Source: Asterias rubens (Eukaryota > Echinodermata > Asteroidea > Forcipulatida > Asteriidae). Taken from it: 64,000 bases of DNA. This document shows, piece after piece, positions 34,960 to 48,074 of this stretch. The stretch spans positions 3,410,001 through 3,474,000 of the forward strand of contig NC_047066.1 in NCBI RefSeq assembly GCF_902459465.1, read 5' to 3'. A program made the position numbers and the translations under genes. Positions within the stretch are counted from its first letter, which is position 1. Each line of letters starts with the position of its first letter. The notes below the pieces were generated by a model. The model was not told where the DNA came from and did no database searches. It worked only from the letters and a program-made list of their open reading frames with translations.

Positions 34960-35190
34960 CAATCAATCAACTGCAGAGACAGCAAGGGTCCGTCTCGCCG
35001 ATCTCCTGTGTCCACGTCCTACAGCCTCTTGCCACATGTGGTCGATTTCGCTAGGCCGGCCAAGTTGTTGGGCCCAGGATGATCGAGGGCAGTCTCTAGG
35101 TGCTAGGCCTCCCCTGGAGTTGATGACAATGCTTAGCTTTTTTAGCTGGGACGTTGTTAGCTAGGCGAGCGACATGACCGACATAATGTA
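34960..35190 (-). repeat. LINE ORF2 C-terminal relic
   Basis: The minus strand can be read, with frame changes, as GHVARLANNVPAKKA ... SEIDHMWQEAVGRGHRRSA, resembling the GHVAR(M/L)...GRP...W region near the end of many LINE polymerases. Stops and shifts show it is dead. Confidence 0.5.
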
Positions 35191-37278
35191 CTTTACGATA
35201 CAAAAAATTTAAACACTGAATATTCCGGGTTTTACCTAAAATGTACAGGTACTCTTTAATCAGTACCGGAAGTACACTGGCAATACTTTACCACAAACAA
35301 ATAGAAAAGGCAGGTACCAGCAAGGGAAGAGCATTGCAAAACAAATTACATGTAACTAAAATTGCCCATACAATGTATGTAGATTTGTGAAAATGACCGA
35401 AAATAAAGACCTTGACGAACATGTAATCACGACATGATTTGAAGTAAATTTACCTGCAAACAAAACTCAAACGACTGTTTTCACAATTTTCTCTGCTCTT
35501 AATTTTTTTTTAGATAAAATCACATTGAAAAGTTACATGGCAGTTTTCAATAAAATTGAAGGAAAACCAAGCAGTTCAAATAGCAGTTCCAGGAAACGAT
35601 GACAAGTAATTTCTGCCTGCCATGGCTATAACGACAACTCAATATCTTCCTTCACCAGCATCAGCATGACCAAGGCTTCCAACACTTCCTGGTCAATGCA
35701 AGGTAAACCTAACACCTGTGCACTACATGTACACCGTACATTACAGTTATATGCAAACTTTTGGCATGACATAAAACACAAATGTCCACAGATTGATTTA
35801 CATTATAAGTAGGAAACAAATAAACTCACAAAAAAGTAATGTTTTACTAAACAGTTAGTTTTATCATGGAGGAAGAAATTTAATGTGATTATGTCTGTTT
35901 TTAATGTTGATTGGTTTGTTCTTAACTCTTAGATGCAGGGCCGAAATAGTACCAGTTCTTTTTACTGATATGGCTCATCCTTGGTAAATAAAGGAAATAA
36001 GTAAACAGTTTGGGTGACAATTCATACAATCAATTAATTAACGATGCTATAGGTTTTAGAGCTTAACATGTAACAACACATCTACTGCAATCATTATGGT
36101 ACTGTGCAGTAATAGTACTTACCAAGTGCAGAACTTTTAAGCAAACTCACTGTACTTCAAAAGCTCAAGAGTATTAAAGGGATTTTGCTGCAGCAGTGAA
36201 TAACAATTGCTAATACTTTGTGTGGTCTGTACCTGTGCCACGTTCGCAGTTTGTTCTGGTATTTTTTAGATGGTACATTACACACTGTAAGGCCTTGCTC
36301 TATGCATAGTCATGGCTCACGTGGCACAGTTCTTTCATTGTACACAAACATCAACAGCTGTGAGGATATGAATATTCATGAAGCGACCCAAACCCTGCCA
36401 CGCCCCTGCTCTCAGCCAATCACAGGAGACATTGCTGAATCACACTATAAAATGTCTGTGACAGATTTTGCCAACTGGACATGTTGAATAATTCATGAGT
36501 TGTAAACACAGTTGGTAAATACTGCAAAGTCATAAAGGGTACTAAATCTAACTAAATGTTGTGGGAACAATTAGTCAAGGTGCCCAGTTTCAACTCCATG
36601 GTTTCACTCACTACCTATGAAAAGCCAAGAGGGTCAGCACACTGTCAACAAGGCAAGGTTGAAACATATCCATGAAAAGTGTTGATATAACCATGATATA
36701 ACCATGCTTCCTCCAATCCATGATATAACACAGGGAATGAAAGTTGACATCTACATGTATATTAGCTCCTTGATTGAGTGGAGCTGATAGCCCGTGTAAC
36801 GAATTTAATCCAGTGTTGTATTCTCCTGCACTGAAGACTGAGAATACTGATTTGAAACTTTGAGACCACACCGATTCTTATTCAAGCCAACGCTTCTCCC
36901 AAAATAGTTTTATGTACTTGTACTCCCAAGTTTACTGAGATGGTTGTTCTCATGCTACGAACATATTAGCAGCTTTACCTGTCTAATTTGGCATGATTGA
37001 GCTCAGGAAAACAAGTTTTTAACTTTACTTGTCCCACCATCTTTCCAATGTGTTAATACATCAGTGATGTTCGTGCATGTCTTATACACCCATGTGGCTG
37101 AATCTGACCAAGTAGTGTGTTGAGCTTACAATGTAAATTTCTATGCCGGAAGTTGTACCACCCTTTCAACAGCTGTGCAGATAATACGATCAGCTTTAAG
37201 ATTTGCCAATGTAGTGCCCTTTGCAAAATGGAAATAGCCTATCCCTCTCGAAGATTGAATTCCAGGCCTGCATTTTAA

Positions 37279-37678
37279 AGGCACTGGACACTATTGGTGA
37301 TTACTCAAAAAAAATTAAGCATACAAAACTTACTTGGAAACACGCAAGGAGAGCTGTTGATAGCATAGAACATTGTGAGAAACAGCTCCCTCTAAGGTTA
37401 CGCAGTTTTCAAGAAAGAAATAATTTTCCGTCCAAAAATATTTGAATTTGATTTCAAGACCTCAGATTAGATTTTGAGGTCTCGAAACCAAGCATCTTAA
37501 AGCCCACAACTTTGTTTGACAAGGGTGTTTTTCCTTCCATTATTATCTCGCAACTTGGTAGACCAATTGAGCTCACATTTTCATAGGTTCGAGGTTTGTT
37601 ATTTTATGGATTTGTTGACGTACACCAAAAGAGAAGACTGGTCTTGGACAATAATATTACCAATGGTGTCCAGTGTCT
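37279..37678 (-). mobile_element. Family A MITE
   Basis: TTAA at 37275-37278 and 37679-37682; ends aggcactggacactattggt and ccaatggtgtccagtgtct. Internal blocks are in the inverse order relative to the 2638 copy. Confidence 0.8.
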
Positions 37679-37904
37679 TTAACCGACATTCTGTAAAAGG
37701 TCACTTTAAGGTATTCACTTCACCCGTCTGCCTGTCACTAATGCATGTCACACTTCACACCAGGTTCAAGATGCTTTACATGAAATCATACCGATAATTT
37801 ATTACAGATAATGTTTCATGTCTGACCTATATTTCGTTGAGAGTTGTCAAGAGAGAAAGGGAAGCAGAAACAAAATGTTGATCTTTTGGAATGTGAGGCA
37901 TTAA

Positions 37905-38249
37905 AGCCATTGGACCCTTTCGATACAGAAAAAAAAAAAAAAATCACAGATTTACAAATAATTTACAGGGTTTACAGAAGGTAATGGTGAAAGACTTCTC
38001 TTGAAATATTAGTCCATGAAAGGCTTTACTTTTTGAGAAAACGGTAAAACAATATAAATTCTCGATAGCGAGAATTACTTATTTGTTATATGACACATGT
38101 CATGACACGGCGAAACGCGCAAAAACAGGAGTGGGTTTTCCCGTTATTTTCTCCCGACTCCGATGTCCGATTGAGCCTAAATTTCCACAGGATTGTTATT
38201 TTATATATAAGTTGTGATACACGAAATGTACCAAAAGTGTATAATGGCT
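37905..38249 (+). mobile_element. Family B MITE
   Basis: TTAA on both sides (37901-37904, 38250-38253), ends agccattggaccctttcgat and aaagtgtataatggct, and the shared gacacggcgaaacgcg core. Confidence 0.8.
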
Positions 38250-40225
38250 TTAAGTAATGAAATGTCACGGCATGCCTATGTAACAAGAGTCACAATCTGA
38301 CGATCGCTATCATATTTAAAACTTGTCTGGGTGTTGTCAGTCTAATGTGTGCTAAGAAGAAGTTATTTTTAGAATGTTTAACGAGTCTGTCACCAACAAC
38401 TTCCAGATGAAACAATAATATACATTTTAGTAAAAAAAAATCAAACAAAGGAAAGTATGAAACACGTTAGCTGCTTTAGATCAAGGACCATGTACTTCTT
38501 ATGTATCAGACTGCCAACAGTTTTTTTACTCATTTATACATATCTCATTGAGGTAAATAAGAAACTATATTATTTCATATTGAAAAAAAAAAAAACTTTT
38601 CCCATGTACCTATCAGGTAAAGTTTTAAAGGCGTAGTCGTCGTCGAAAAGTGTTGGTTCATTTAATTTGATGTCACTCTTTGTAAAATTGATCTTTTAAG
38701 TCTCCAGACTTGTTGGGTAATTTTATACAACTTGAATGAATGAATTAAACATTTCAAATAAAATATAGTGTACTGTAAACATTGTTATAAGTTTTCATTT
38801 CCTAATTAGATCCTCAGGAGTATTTTGAATTTTTATAAGGCAAAGTAAAATGTTGCTCGTCCCCACCCGACTTGATTTTGGAGGCCATTTTTTGTCATCT
38901 GTTATTTTAAAAATAAGAGTTAAATCAATCATTGAAATCAATTTTCATATTATTGAGAGCTTTTTAAAATGTACCCACATTTTTATTGAGCAATTTTATC
39001 TTCTTAAATGAAGGCCTAAAAAATTACAATGCAATTGTGAGAAACTTGTTTCTTTGAAACGCTTTGCCCTTCATGTGATCGAACGAGATCTTTGCACAGG
39101 ACGTGATGCCACACACACAGAATAGTTTCGGAGTAAAAGCAAGTTCTTTTGAAAGAATAAACACACTATGGCAACTTTAACCAGAACTTGAGGACATACA
39201 GACACAAGTCATAAAACAATAAAACCATCTTCAAATACGATGGTGGCCATCTATTCTTAGACACGGTGGCCGTCTCGTAAAAAAAAACATCTTTTGAATA
39301 TAACAAATAACCAGGACCTCGCTCACCAACTTGTTCAAAAGTCCGGATGAGCAAAATGTTGTTTATTTTACTTTGCCTACTGATGTAAAAAATATTTAAA
39401 CTTTTAATTTTAGAATTGAAGTTATAAATGAAGTCTCTACCTTAACTCAATCAGCTGACGAATGGTGGAAAACAGTTTCATACATAATTGGAGTTGACGT
39501 TGATGCACTAAATTGACTGGTAACTGAACTGAATGAAGTTGCAACTTGGAAGTTTAGCAAAACCATCCTACTCCTATCTGAGTTAGAAAACTTCCATAAC
39601 ACCCTGCCATTTTGTAACACTTTTCTATGCCTTTATAGATAGAATTATACACTTCTGCCTGTTTTCTGGATGTATAATATAGGCAGTTATTCCACACTCC
39701 TTGTTACGACGGTTAGAATAAAAAAATCAGTGTAATTATTAACCTAATTTGGGGCAGGAAAATTTGTGTCATGCACATGCAGCGGAAAATTTGCTTTCGG
39801 GAGGGTCACAATTTGGAGTTCGATTCCTCCATCCCCACTTTTATGGGCACAAGAATGGGGGCTATCTTTCGGTCAAACCATTGCAGCAAAACTGACTAAT
39901 TGTCAAAATAATATACCCCTAAATGGTCAAGTCAAACATTCCCAAAAAGGGTGACAGGAGAGGCCGCTTTCGCAGCGCCGTCTGCTTATAATTTAGTGAC
40001 CTTTACCCTTTCAGCAACGGACCTTCACCGACTGCCTTCCTGCACGTAGGCACTTTCTCGGTGAGCAATAGCTACAACTACAAGTTTTGGCGAACTAAAA
40101 TTACACATTTCCCAAACATATTCTTCTGCATATAAAGCTTACCAAACTGCAATTGTATAAACTGCACACTGTAACACTGGTCTGACATGTAAAAACAAGA
40201 TAGAATTGAATAAAGCATCACTTAC

Positions 40226-40400
40226 ATGGTTGACAAATTTCGCCGGTTCTTCAGTTACGACCTCGACTGTCAGCAGAGTGGAAAAAAGAACGTACCTCTA
40301 GCTCTCCTCTCGCTCGCGATACCACACACACGACGTACCGGACACGTACGCGTACCGTACGGACGTACACACGGCCGGCGGCACAAGAAAAACTACATCA
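40226..40400 (-). promoter_or_regulatory. Candidate distal 5' exon / promoter of aldolase
   Basis: The minus strand has a consensus donor (CAACCAT/GTAAGTG) at 40226/40225, preceded by a CG-containing segment with several cgtac words (40333-40375). The first coding exon of aldolase has an acceptor at 33046/33045 that needs an upstream non-coding exon, and this is the best candidate seen. No transcript evidence; it could equally belong to another transcript. Confidence 0.25.
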
Positions 40401-41506
40401 CAAGAGGGCGCAGTTCACTAATCTTCCAAAGCAAAACTTGACAACCAAATCAAACAAATTTTCGGACTTAACTAAACTTCAGATTTCTTTTCGTTTGGAA
40501 TTAATGCTAATTACCCCAGAAAGTAACTCCCCGATCGCTTTTGAATGGCCAGTTTTCAGGATTCATCCACTTATCCTCGTGTACCCTATGTTCACGCACT
40601 GAAGACTTGAGATAGAACAGAACCAAGAACAACTTTGAGCTTTATTTTTATTTGTCCATGTGTCATAGCCCACCTGAGAGGAGAATTTCAAGCCCGTGTA
40701 GAACGCCATCAAAGCACAACCGGAGGTCGTCGTATGCAAACGACCCCAATTTGTCTGCATACGTTTTGCGTCACATAAATTCACGCACTTGTTTTGAAAC
40801 GTCAACACGGGACTCTTTCTACGCCTTCTTTTCTTCTAAGCACTTGAGTCCGTACGGCACGGAAACTAGAAGGCCAAAACTGCCAGTTATAACCATTAAT
40901 TACCCCATCTATGGTTTGATTGTGCAAGCAGCATCACGCAGTGTGCCCTCTAGTTAATAGACCTTTCTTTTGCAACGTCACAGCCCGAGTTTTTGCCAAC
41001 CCAGATTGGAAAACTATGGAAAGCCATAAGTGAAAATCAAGAAAAGATCACTACTTTTTGTAACAATGAAACCAAATTTGTCGATTTTGTTTATAACAAA
41101 ACAACTCATTATGAGAAGTACTTTATTTAATTGAAAGTTTGCAGAAAATTTTGAATTTTGTTAAAACATCTGTTTTTACGATTTAGTGTTTTACTAACAT
41201 TCGGCCGACCATGCCAACCAAGGCGGTTTGTTGATCAACAAAAGAAAGGTCTGTAACTCTATGAACCAAACCGAGTGAAGAACAAAATAGTCTGGTTCCT
41301 AATTGCATAAAGATTATTAGCATTCATTAGTGTTATTCGATGCAAAAAACATGACCAAGATGGGGGCAGCATTGAAAGTCTATTTCATTGAGCCTCAAGC
41401 ATTCTTGAAACCATCTCAACTCATTAGGAGTATGGCTGCACTTAAAATTCCCTTCCCCTATACAGGTACCCATTTACTACTGGAGTGGGTAACAGACCTG
41501 ACCGAT

Positions 41507-41531
41507 GGGGGGGGGGGGGGGGGGGGGGGGG
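41507..41531 (+). repeat. 25-base poly-G run
   Basis: An uninterrupted run of 25 G residues. Length is likely imprecise because of sequencing limits. Confidence 0.8.
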
Positions 41532-41679
41532 CACCAAGACATGTATATGAACTAGGCTTTATAGTCATGCTGTTTTCAGCTGCAACACAGATTCAATGCT
41601 AAAGGGCCTATAGTTAATTTTTGTCCTGATAGACACATTTCTTTTGATTTAAATAGAATGGGTTTGAACAAAGAAAATT

Positions 41680-41758
41680 TACTAGAGCAGGACTTGAACC
41701 TGCAACCTCTGGATTAATATGCTGGTGCTCTACCAAACTAGCTATTAGCCCTGCAGCA
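41680..41758 (-). repeat. tRNA-like sequence (SINE head or tRNA pseudogene)
   Basis: The minus strand reads agctagtttggtagagcacc (A box), an anticodon-arm-like stretch and ggttcaagtcctgctctag (B box). The acceptor stem is only partly paired. It is similar in layout to the plus-strand sequence at 21.6 kb, so a repeated SINE head is favoured over a functional tRNA. Confidence 0.45.
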
Positions 41759-41892
41759 GATTTCACGAATCGCTAGGATTAATCCTATCTTGAGAACTCA
41801 GGATGGGTTCAATGCGTCCTAACGTCTATGGATACGGAACTTAACTTTTCTTAAGACCTAAGATTGGGAAAAGTTTTGTGAAATCGACAGCT
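41753..41892. mobile_element. Family E inverted-repeat element (diverged)
   Basis: gcagatttcacgaatcgcta at the left and tttgtgaaatcgacagc at the right are inverted; the interior holds taggattaatcct-type words. Confidence 0.5.
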
Positions 41893-42059
41893 GATGTTGT
41901 CAGTCTCCCTATTTTGTTCAGGGGCGCTGTTGTGGTAGTACTAAGTCTGTAGCGCATGCGCGCTGCGGGTATGTCAGAGGTCATACGAAATACACTTCTA
42001 TCATGGCAACGTCCACAGTAAGCTTGTGTCCTCATCTTCTAGCTAGAAGTCTTTTATTA

Positions 42060-42212
42060 TTTTAATGAGAAATTACCTCTTTCTCAAAAACTACAATACT
42101 TCAGAGGGAGTCATTTCCCACAATGTTTTATACTATCAACAGCTCTCCAATGCTCGTTACCAAGTCAGTTTTTAAGTTAATATTTGTTTTGAGTAATTAC
42201 CAAATGTGAACC
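42060..42212 (+). mobile_element. Family A MITE fragment
   Basis: Right-hand portion of family A (gaaattacctctttctcaaa ... tttgagtaattaccaaatgt), lying just past the MRM3 stop codon and probably within its 3' UTR. Confidence 0.6.
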
Positions 42213-42229
42213 TTCTCCTTAAGAAGTTT

Positions 42230-45200
42230 TCAATTGTGAGTTAAATTCTGCCGCAGTGCCTCAAACATTATAACACTAGCAGAGACTGCCGCATTTAAGC
42301 TGTCCACCGCCTCTGCCATGGGTATGTGGACTTTACAGCCTGATGTTTTATCACAGATCTCCAGGGCTTGATAGCTTAACCCTTCAGTTTCGCCACCGAT
42401 AACCAACGCTGATTTGGTTCGCCAGTTAACATCGTGGTAGACTTCAGATTCTAAAACAGGTAAGTCTGTATATTCCTCTTGGCTTTCCTCCATCAGTTTC
42501 CTTTGGAATGGTGCACCATGGTTCCGCTTTCTTTTTGAGGGACTCATTTCCGATTGATCGATGCTTGTTGAGGTGTTGTTATCTGCAACATGCACTGTGA
42601 CGTCTTCATCCAGATAGTTGGCCATTTCCTTCCATGGAATATTCGCGATGATCGGCATGTGGAAATGAGCACCTGCCCCTGATCGAAGAACCTTTGGCTC
42701 CCAAAGGTCAACACATCCTATTAGAGAGAAAAGATAGAAGAAACTCAAAGTTTAGAGAATAAAAAAAAGTTAAACTTTATACTTGTGAAATTATAGAGAG
42801 AGGATTGACGTTAAACACCTTGGGATAATCTTTTGAAATAAGTTCAGCTCGGTTCATACTTACTGCGAATGTGAAGCGAATATTGACGCCACAACTCTGT
42901 TTTCAATGCAAATAATTTGCAAGAGTTGAGCACAGCTCAACCATGGCAAATTATTTGTTGCGAATTTGTAAAGCTTCGCATCTGGGTTTGCATTCGCAGG
43001 AAGTAATGAACCATGGCTTTATTGTGGTGGTAAAACAGTTTTGGGTTTGTTAATTAGAATAATTTTTAGTCCTGAAAAGTGCAGTGTGAATGCTCCAACA
43101 AATTCTGAAAATCTGTGTGAATCTTCAGGTTAAATTGAACACAGAGCTTATATAGATTAAAGTGTATTGTAAAAGGGACTTTTTTGGCATCCTGCTTTTA
43201 AAAGTTTGGGCTCAATTTCATAGAGCTGCTTTTACAGCCGAATTACAACAGAATAGGCGCTCTCAGTCTGTAACTTTTGTAGCGCCGTAGTTTTAAGTTT
43301 CTTTAGAGGTGGATTAAAACGGCTCCTTTAAAGGTCATATTGTCCGTTGTGGATATGTAGTGGTAATGTGTTCCAGTCTTTAATAACTGTTTTGGTTATG
43401 AATGAATGATATACCCCCGGACGTGATACAAATATGTGTGAGAGCACCCTCACGCGGTGAAAAATACGGCGCAAACGATGACAAACCTTTTGTGAGGAGA
43501 ATCCTCTGGCACTGTGCGGCCACAGCTGAACGAAGGATGGTTCCAAGGTTGCCTGGTTCCCTGATGTTATCACAGATCAGCGTAAGAGGCAGCACCGATG
43601 ACTGTGAATGGAGTGTGTAATTCTCATGAGTTGGCTTCTTAAATACACCTTGTTGGAAGAGGAAAGACACAGATTACACAAATTGGAAATGTTAATAGAT
43701 GGGGCATGTGGTGCTTTACCTGGCTGGCCAAGATTTTTAACAGTTGTCTTTATTGTATATTTGCTTGTGGTAATGGTTCTGTGTTGTTGTTGTATGCCAG
43801 GGCCTTTACTTAAATCTGGCTGTTTTTCTATTTTTAATAATGCTCTTAATCATTTAGTTAATAACAAATATAAAAAATTAAATGTTTGTTTGTAGCTGCT
43901 GGGCACCTCTTAAAGCCATATACACTTTCGGAACAGGAAAAAAAAAGAAAAAAAGTTCACAGATTTACAAATAACTTACAGGGTTTACAGAAGGTAATGG
44001 TGAAAGATTTCTCTTAAAATAGTATTCCATGAAATGCTGTACTTTTTGAGAAAACATTAAAACAATTATCAATATCGATATCGAGAATTACGGATTTATT
44101 TTAAACAACGTGATGACACGGCGAAACGTGTGGAAACAAGGGTGGGTTTTCCCGTTACTTTCTCCCGACTCCGATGACCGATTGAGCCTAGCAGAGAGTC
44201 GTTATTTTATATAAAAGTTGTGATACACGAAGTGTGGGCCTTTGAACAACACTGTTTACCGAAAGTGTCCAATGGCTTTAAAAACAGTGTTTCACTGAGA
44301 GGTCTCCCCAGGGTAAAGAAGAAATAAATAAATAAACAAATAAATAAGAAAGGTTTGAATAGTTGTTTACACCTTTAAACAATAATTGACTACAAAAAAG
44401 GGCATTGAAAAACCACTTCACAAAAGATCAAGTACAACAATCTTCAATGCGCTGCGTCAATGTGAGAGTTACAAATATATGTTCTTTCACAAAAAAAGCT
44501 CGTCACATGTGTTTGGATCAATGGGAGTTAAAATGTTCCTTGAGTCGAACATGGCACAACGCAGATTATCTGAGGTTCAGTGATTCACGGTGAGGGCCTA
44601 CTCATATTTCTCACAAGAAAATCTTCAAACCTCAAATCCTGGTGCTTATTATGAGAAACTTTTTATGTTTAATTTTGTTTGGGGGTCAAGTCAAGGTTTT
44701 GTTGCAGAAACGATATTTCAAAAGGAGCTCATATCGACGTGTTGGGAGTCATATTCGAGTCAAGCTTTTTTTCCAGATTAAAAACTGAGCAAACTGTTTG
44801 AAATGTTTGTAAACCTTTAGTTTTCCTTAGAATCATACACTCACAAAGAGTGTTACCACAACCCTTTCTCATTGTACACATGCACCTCCACTATGAAAGC
44901 CATCAAATCATTCTTACCTATAACGCCCTGTGGTGTTACAACATCCGACCACATGGTGACCGGGTACACATGCACTTCCACTATGCAAGTCATCAAATCA
45001 TTCTTACCTATAACGCCCTGTGGTGTTACAACATCCGACCACATGGTGATCTCTCTGTAGGGGACTTTGACCACAACAGCTCTTGTCTTGTGCAAAGGGA
45101 TACCCTCCAAACTCTGGAGTTGACTGAAGAACAGTGTGTGGGCTTGGACCCCCGAGCTTATAGCATCACTGATCAGACGGCGTCCTTCAATCATTACCCT

Positions 45201-45249
45201 GCCGGATTGCTCTCTGTATTTGCGAGACTTGACGAGCATCATCAGCCGT
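42230..45249 (-). CDS. MRM3: rRNA 2'-O-methyltransferase 3, mitochondrial (SpoU/TrmH family), 5' exon missing
   Basis: Exons 45008-45249, 43487-43648 and 42230-42717 (stop TGA) join in phase and give about 297 residues. Family members of about 420 residues have an N-terminal extension of roughly 100 residues, here unseen; the exon at 45249 enters in phase 2, so at least one more exon lies upstream. The first exon carries the substrate-binding part (RRLMMLVKSRKYRE, VMIEGRRLISDA, WSDVVTPQGVIG). The second has SpoU motif DNIREPGNLGTILRSA. The last has GCVDLWEPKVLRSGAGAHF, VIGGETEGLS and VDSLNAAVSASVIMFE, which form the SAM-binding knot. The enzyme methylates a ribose in the large mitochondrial rRNA. 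A charged insertion (MSPSKRKRNHG...) in the last exon is typical of this family branch. Exon 45008 has a duplicated 3' border in the following intron. Confidence 0.93.
43320..43440 (-). repeat. LINE C-terminal relic in MRM3 intron
   Basis: The minus strand encodes YHSFITKTVIKDWNTLPLHI, like the ...R..WN.LP... tail of LINE polymerases, followed shortly by a stop. It lies just after exon 43487-43648. Confidence 0.5.
43914..44277 (+). mobile_element. Family B MITE
   Basis: TTAA at 43910-43913 and 44278-44281, ends agccatatacactttcgg and gaaagtgtccaatggct, core gacacggcgaaacgtg. MRM3 intron. Confidence 0.82.
44874..45053 (-). repeat. 90-bp tandem duplication spanning an MRM3 exon end and splice donor
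   Basis: The unit (gtacacatgca..tccactatg ... acatccgaccacatggtga) occurs twice with a 90-bp period and three visible mismatches. Each copy holds the coding end ...MWSDVVTPQGVIG and the donor G/GTAAGAA (at 45008/45007 and 44918/44917). Using the distal donor would add 30 residues in frame. Confidence 0.9.
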
Positions 45250-48074
45250 CTATCAAACACAAATCAAGAAAAAGGGATATTTGGAGTCAAATAAGAAACG
45301 AAGGATTGTGCGTTGTGCTGAAAACGACGACCCTTGGCTGAAAACTACAATCGTTGCAGAACCATCTGTAGTTGAGAATGAAAACTCTCTAAAATTCCTG
45401 AGTCCCGCTCCAGGGTGTCCATAATGTTGCGTTGGGATGCCCTCTTGAACTTTAACCATGTTGAGGCTCCCACAGCTTCTATTTTTATTAGAATTTTAGT
45501 GGGGTTTTTTTCTGTCTAAGTATATGGACTAGTTGTGCCTGAGGAGGGCTGGGCTTGGAGTTGGAGTCTGACCATGATCAGGATGAGGGAAGTGTGGAAG
45601 AGGAATCACTGAAAAAGACCTAGGCATGATGTAGAGTCAGAATGAATAGTAGAGACGGAAATAAGCAGGCAGAATGACAAGAGTGATTAACATGACTGGT
45701 ATGAGCTGATTATTTTATTTCATCACAGGGTGGCTGTGAAATAGCCTGAATTACAAACAGCAAAATGAATTTGATTCTGGCTGATGAGACTGCAATAATG
45801 GTAAACTGTTCAAGCCTGGAATTTTATCTTAGAAAGGATAAGGCAATTTTCATTTAGCAAAGGGCAATTCCATTGAAAAATGTTAAGGTCAGTGGGAAAT
45901 ATTTGAAGGGGCACCAAGGCCAAGACCAGGGGCAACGGAGGTCATGGCCTCTGTAGGCTGTGTGTAATTCCAGGCCTGGTATTCATTGGACCTACAATAC
46001 CAGATTAATCTGAGTACTAAAAGATTGAATGTTAGTTACAGACTACAATGTTCAGTTAATGTTTGATTGATGATGAAGACTCCTAAAAAAAGAGGGCGAT
46101 AAGTAATTTGCTGTTAAATGGGGCTTGTTTGTTCTGATTTGCTCTGTACTAAGTTAAGTCCCAACATTTATTCTTAGAAATGAATTCTTCACCTTGCAGA
46201 GCATATGCATTGAATAAGGATTTACCAGCATGTTATTTTTGTGCAGAATTTTACTCTTTTGTGCTCATTAGGTGCAGTAAATAAAGTTAAGAAATTAACG
46301 TATATAACTATAATAAGTGTGTTTAAATTTTCAAGCAAATGCCACCAAAATACAAACACTAAACACCAATCTGCAATTCACCAGCGATGGTTAGAAAAGT
46401 AAATCTACAGCAATTGAAAATTATTTGTAAGTTTCACATCGTTGAATTGAGACTGCTGAAAGGGCCTACAAAGGCTATAAGAACGAGGCTCCATTAAACG
46501 GGCATGCAACTTTTCAGCTGATCAGCAGATTTCCACTTTTGTCTTTTCTAAAACAGTGCCATAGAAAACTGAAAAACACTGTACAAAAGTTAAGTATCAG
46601 GTCATTTCCTCTGTTATTTTTGCAATAAGAAAGTTGCATGTCTAATTAAAGCTTGCAGTAAAAATTGACGTTTTCTTTTAGTATAGGTAGGGAATGGTTA
46701 GAAATGTTCAAAGGGTGTTCCTGTTTGTGGCTACAACGGCTACGGGCTACTAGATCGAGGCTCCATTAAAGCATGCAGTAAAATATTGACATTATGATCA
46801 AAGCAGGCTTGGGGCTGTATGGAATTATGAACTCTCACCACCCAGTTGTCGCATTGGATCCCTCACCCTTCATAACGATAGGGAGGGAGGGCGCGTGCAT
46901 TCAGTAAACTGGGTGAGAAATCATAATTCCTTGTCCAGCCACAAGTCTGCTTTGAACATGACAACACATCCTCTCTAAATTAACTTCATATGAAGTTTTT
47001 ACAATGTTGTTTAATAATAATAGCTTTATGGTCCAAAACAACAAGTCTTTTCTATAAAAGTATTAAATAAGTCAACCCAAAAAGTAATATATTTCAGAAA
47101 AACAATTTCATCCCGTGAACAGATTTTGTGCACACCAGGGAACGATTTCATCCAGCAATTTTGCATAGCAAAACCTGTAGACGGAACATATTTTGTGCTC
47201 ACTGAATGCCAATATTGAGTAGAATTTGTGATTTTTGAGTAGCAACTGATACAAGGGAAATCGCTCACTGCACACTGAATACAATACATGTATTGAGTAG
47301 TAACTGATAACTTTTGAGTTGCAACTGATGTTTTTTGTGTAGCATTTTGCTCTGCTATACTACAAAGGAAATAGTTTATTGCGTTTAGTTTACGTTCACA
47401 CTTAAATGAGACAAATTATGGATTAATTCGAGCTGGTGAAAAAATTATCATTCACAAAACCGTTTTAACATCTAGTAAGGCGTGAGATATTTTCTTGGTA
47501 AAAAACCCACAGCAAAACAGATTGCAGCAAAACTACACAAATCTACAAACCACCCAAATCTTATCTACATTAATTTTATCCCATAGTAACTTTTTATAAC
47601 ATTGAATTAAAAAGATTTTATTAATTAGTACTGGTGCTTTAAATCACATTATAATAAAGCATGGAGGAAGGAAGAGAAGGAGCTCGAACAAATTAAAGCC
47701 ACTCAATATTTGTTTTACATAACTTACATATAGATCCTTGTCATTTGATGTATTTTAAAAGTATAACATTATGAAAAATCACACAAATTACTGACAACCA
47801 AAAATCATATAGCGCCGCGTAGCGGCAACAATGCACAAATCGGATCACAACCTTTTGCACACAGGTGCTCCTTTGTTTAAGCAGCGGCGCGGCGGCGCTG
47901 TATTACTGCTCAAAGACATTGGGAACAAGGATGATCCTAACTGTTGAATGGGAAATGCTATTCCCCATGGGCGAATAGGTCTGTTTTATCGCCGGTGCGG
48001 ATGGGAGTAATAGTGAATGTCACGTGAAGTAAGTTCCACCAATCAAATGACAAGGATCTGTATATCAGTTATAT

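Larger units (their letters stand above)
33045..40225. other. Upstream region of aldolase; no coding exon seen
   Basis: This stretch has MITEs (33152, 33502, 37279, 37905), a LINE tail (34960-35190) and AT-rich unique sequence. A CCAAT word near 36417 with tataaaa near 36449 forms a promoter-like arrangement on the plus strand, but no open exon follows. If the non-coding exon proposed near 40.2 kb is right, the whole stretch is aldolase intron. Confidence 0.45.

Noticed and set aside
36380..36500. CCAAT/TATA promoter for an unseen plus-strand gene
   Set aside because: No coding exon or splice donor of good quality follows; chance occurrence is likely.
41680..41758. Functional tRNA gene
   Set aside because: A and B boxes are present but the acceptor stem pairs poorly and similar heads recur elsewhere, as expected for SINEs.
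45253..45459. Minus frame with HYGHPGAGLRNFREFSFST as possible MRM3 first exon
   Set aside because: It belongs to the inverted-repeat arm (a copy exists at 52.4 kb), does not resemble the MRM3 N-terminus and offers no good donor before the acceptor at 45250.
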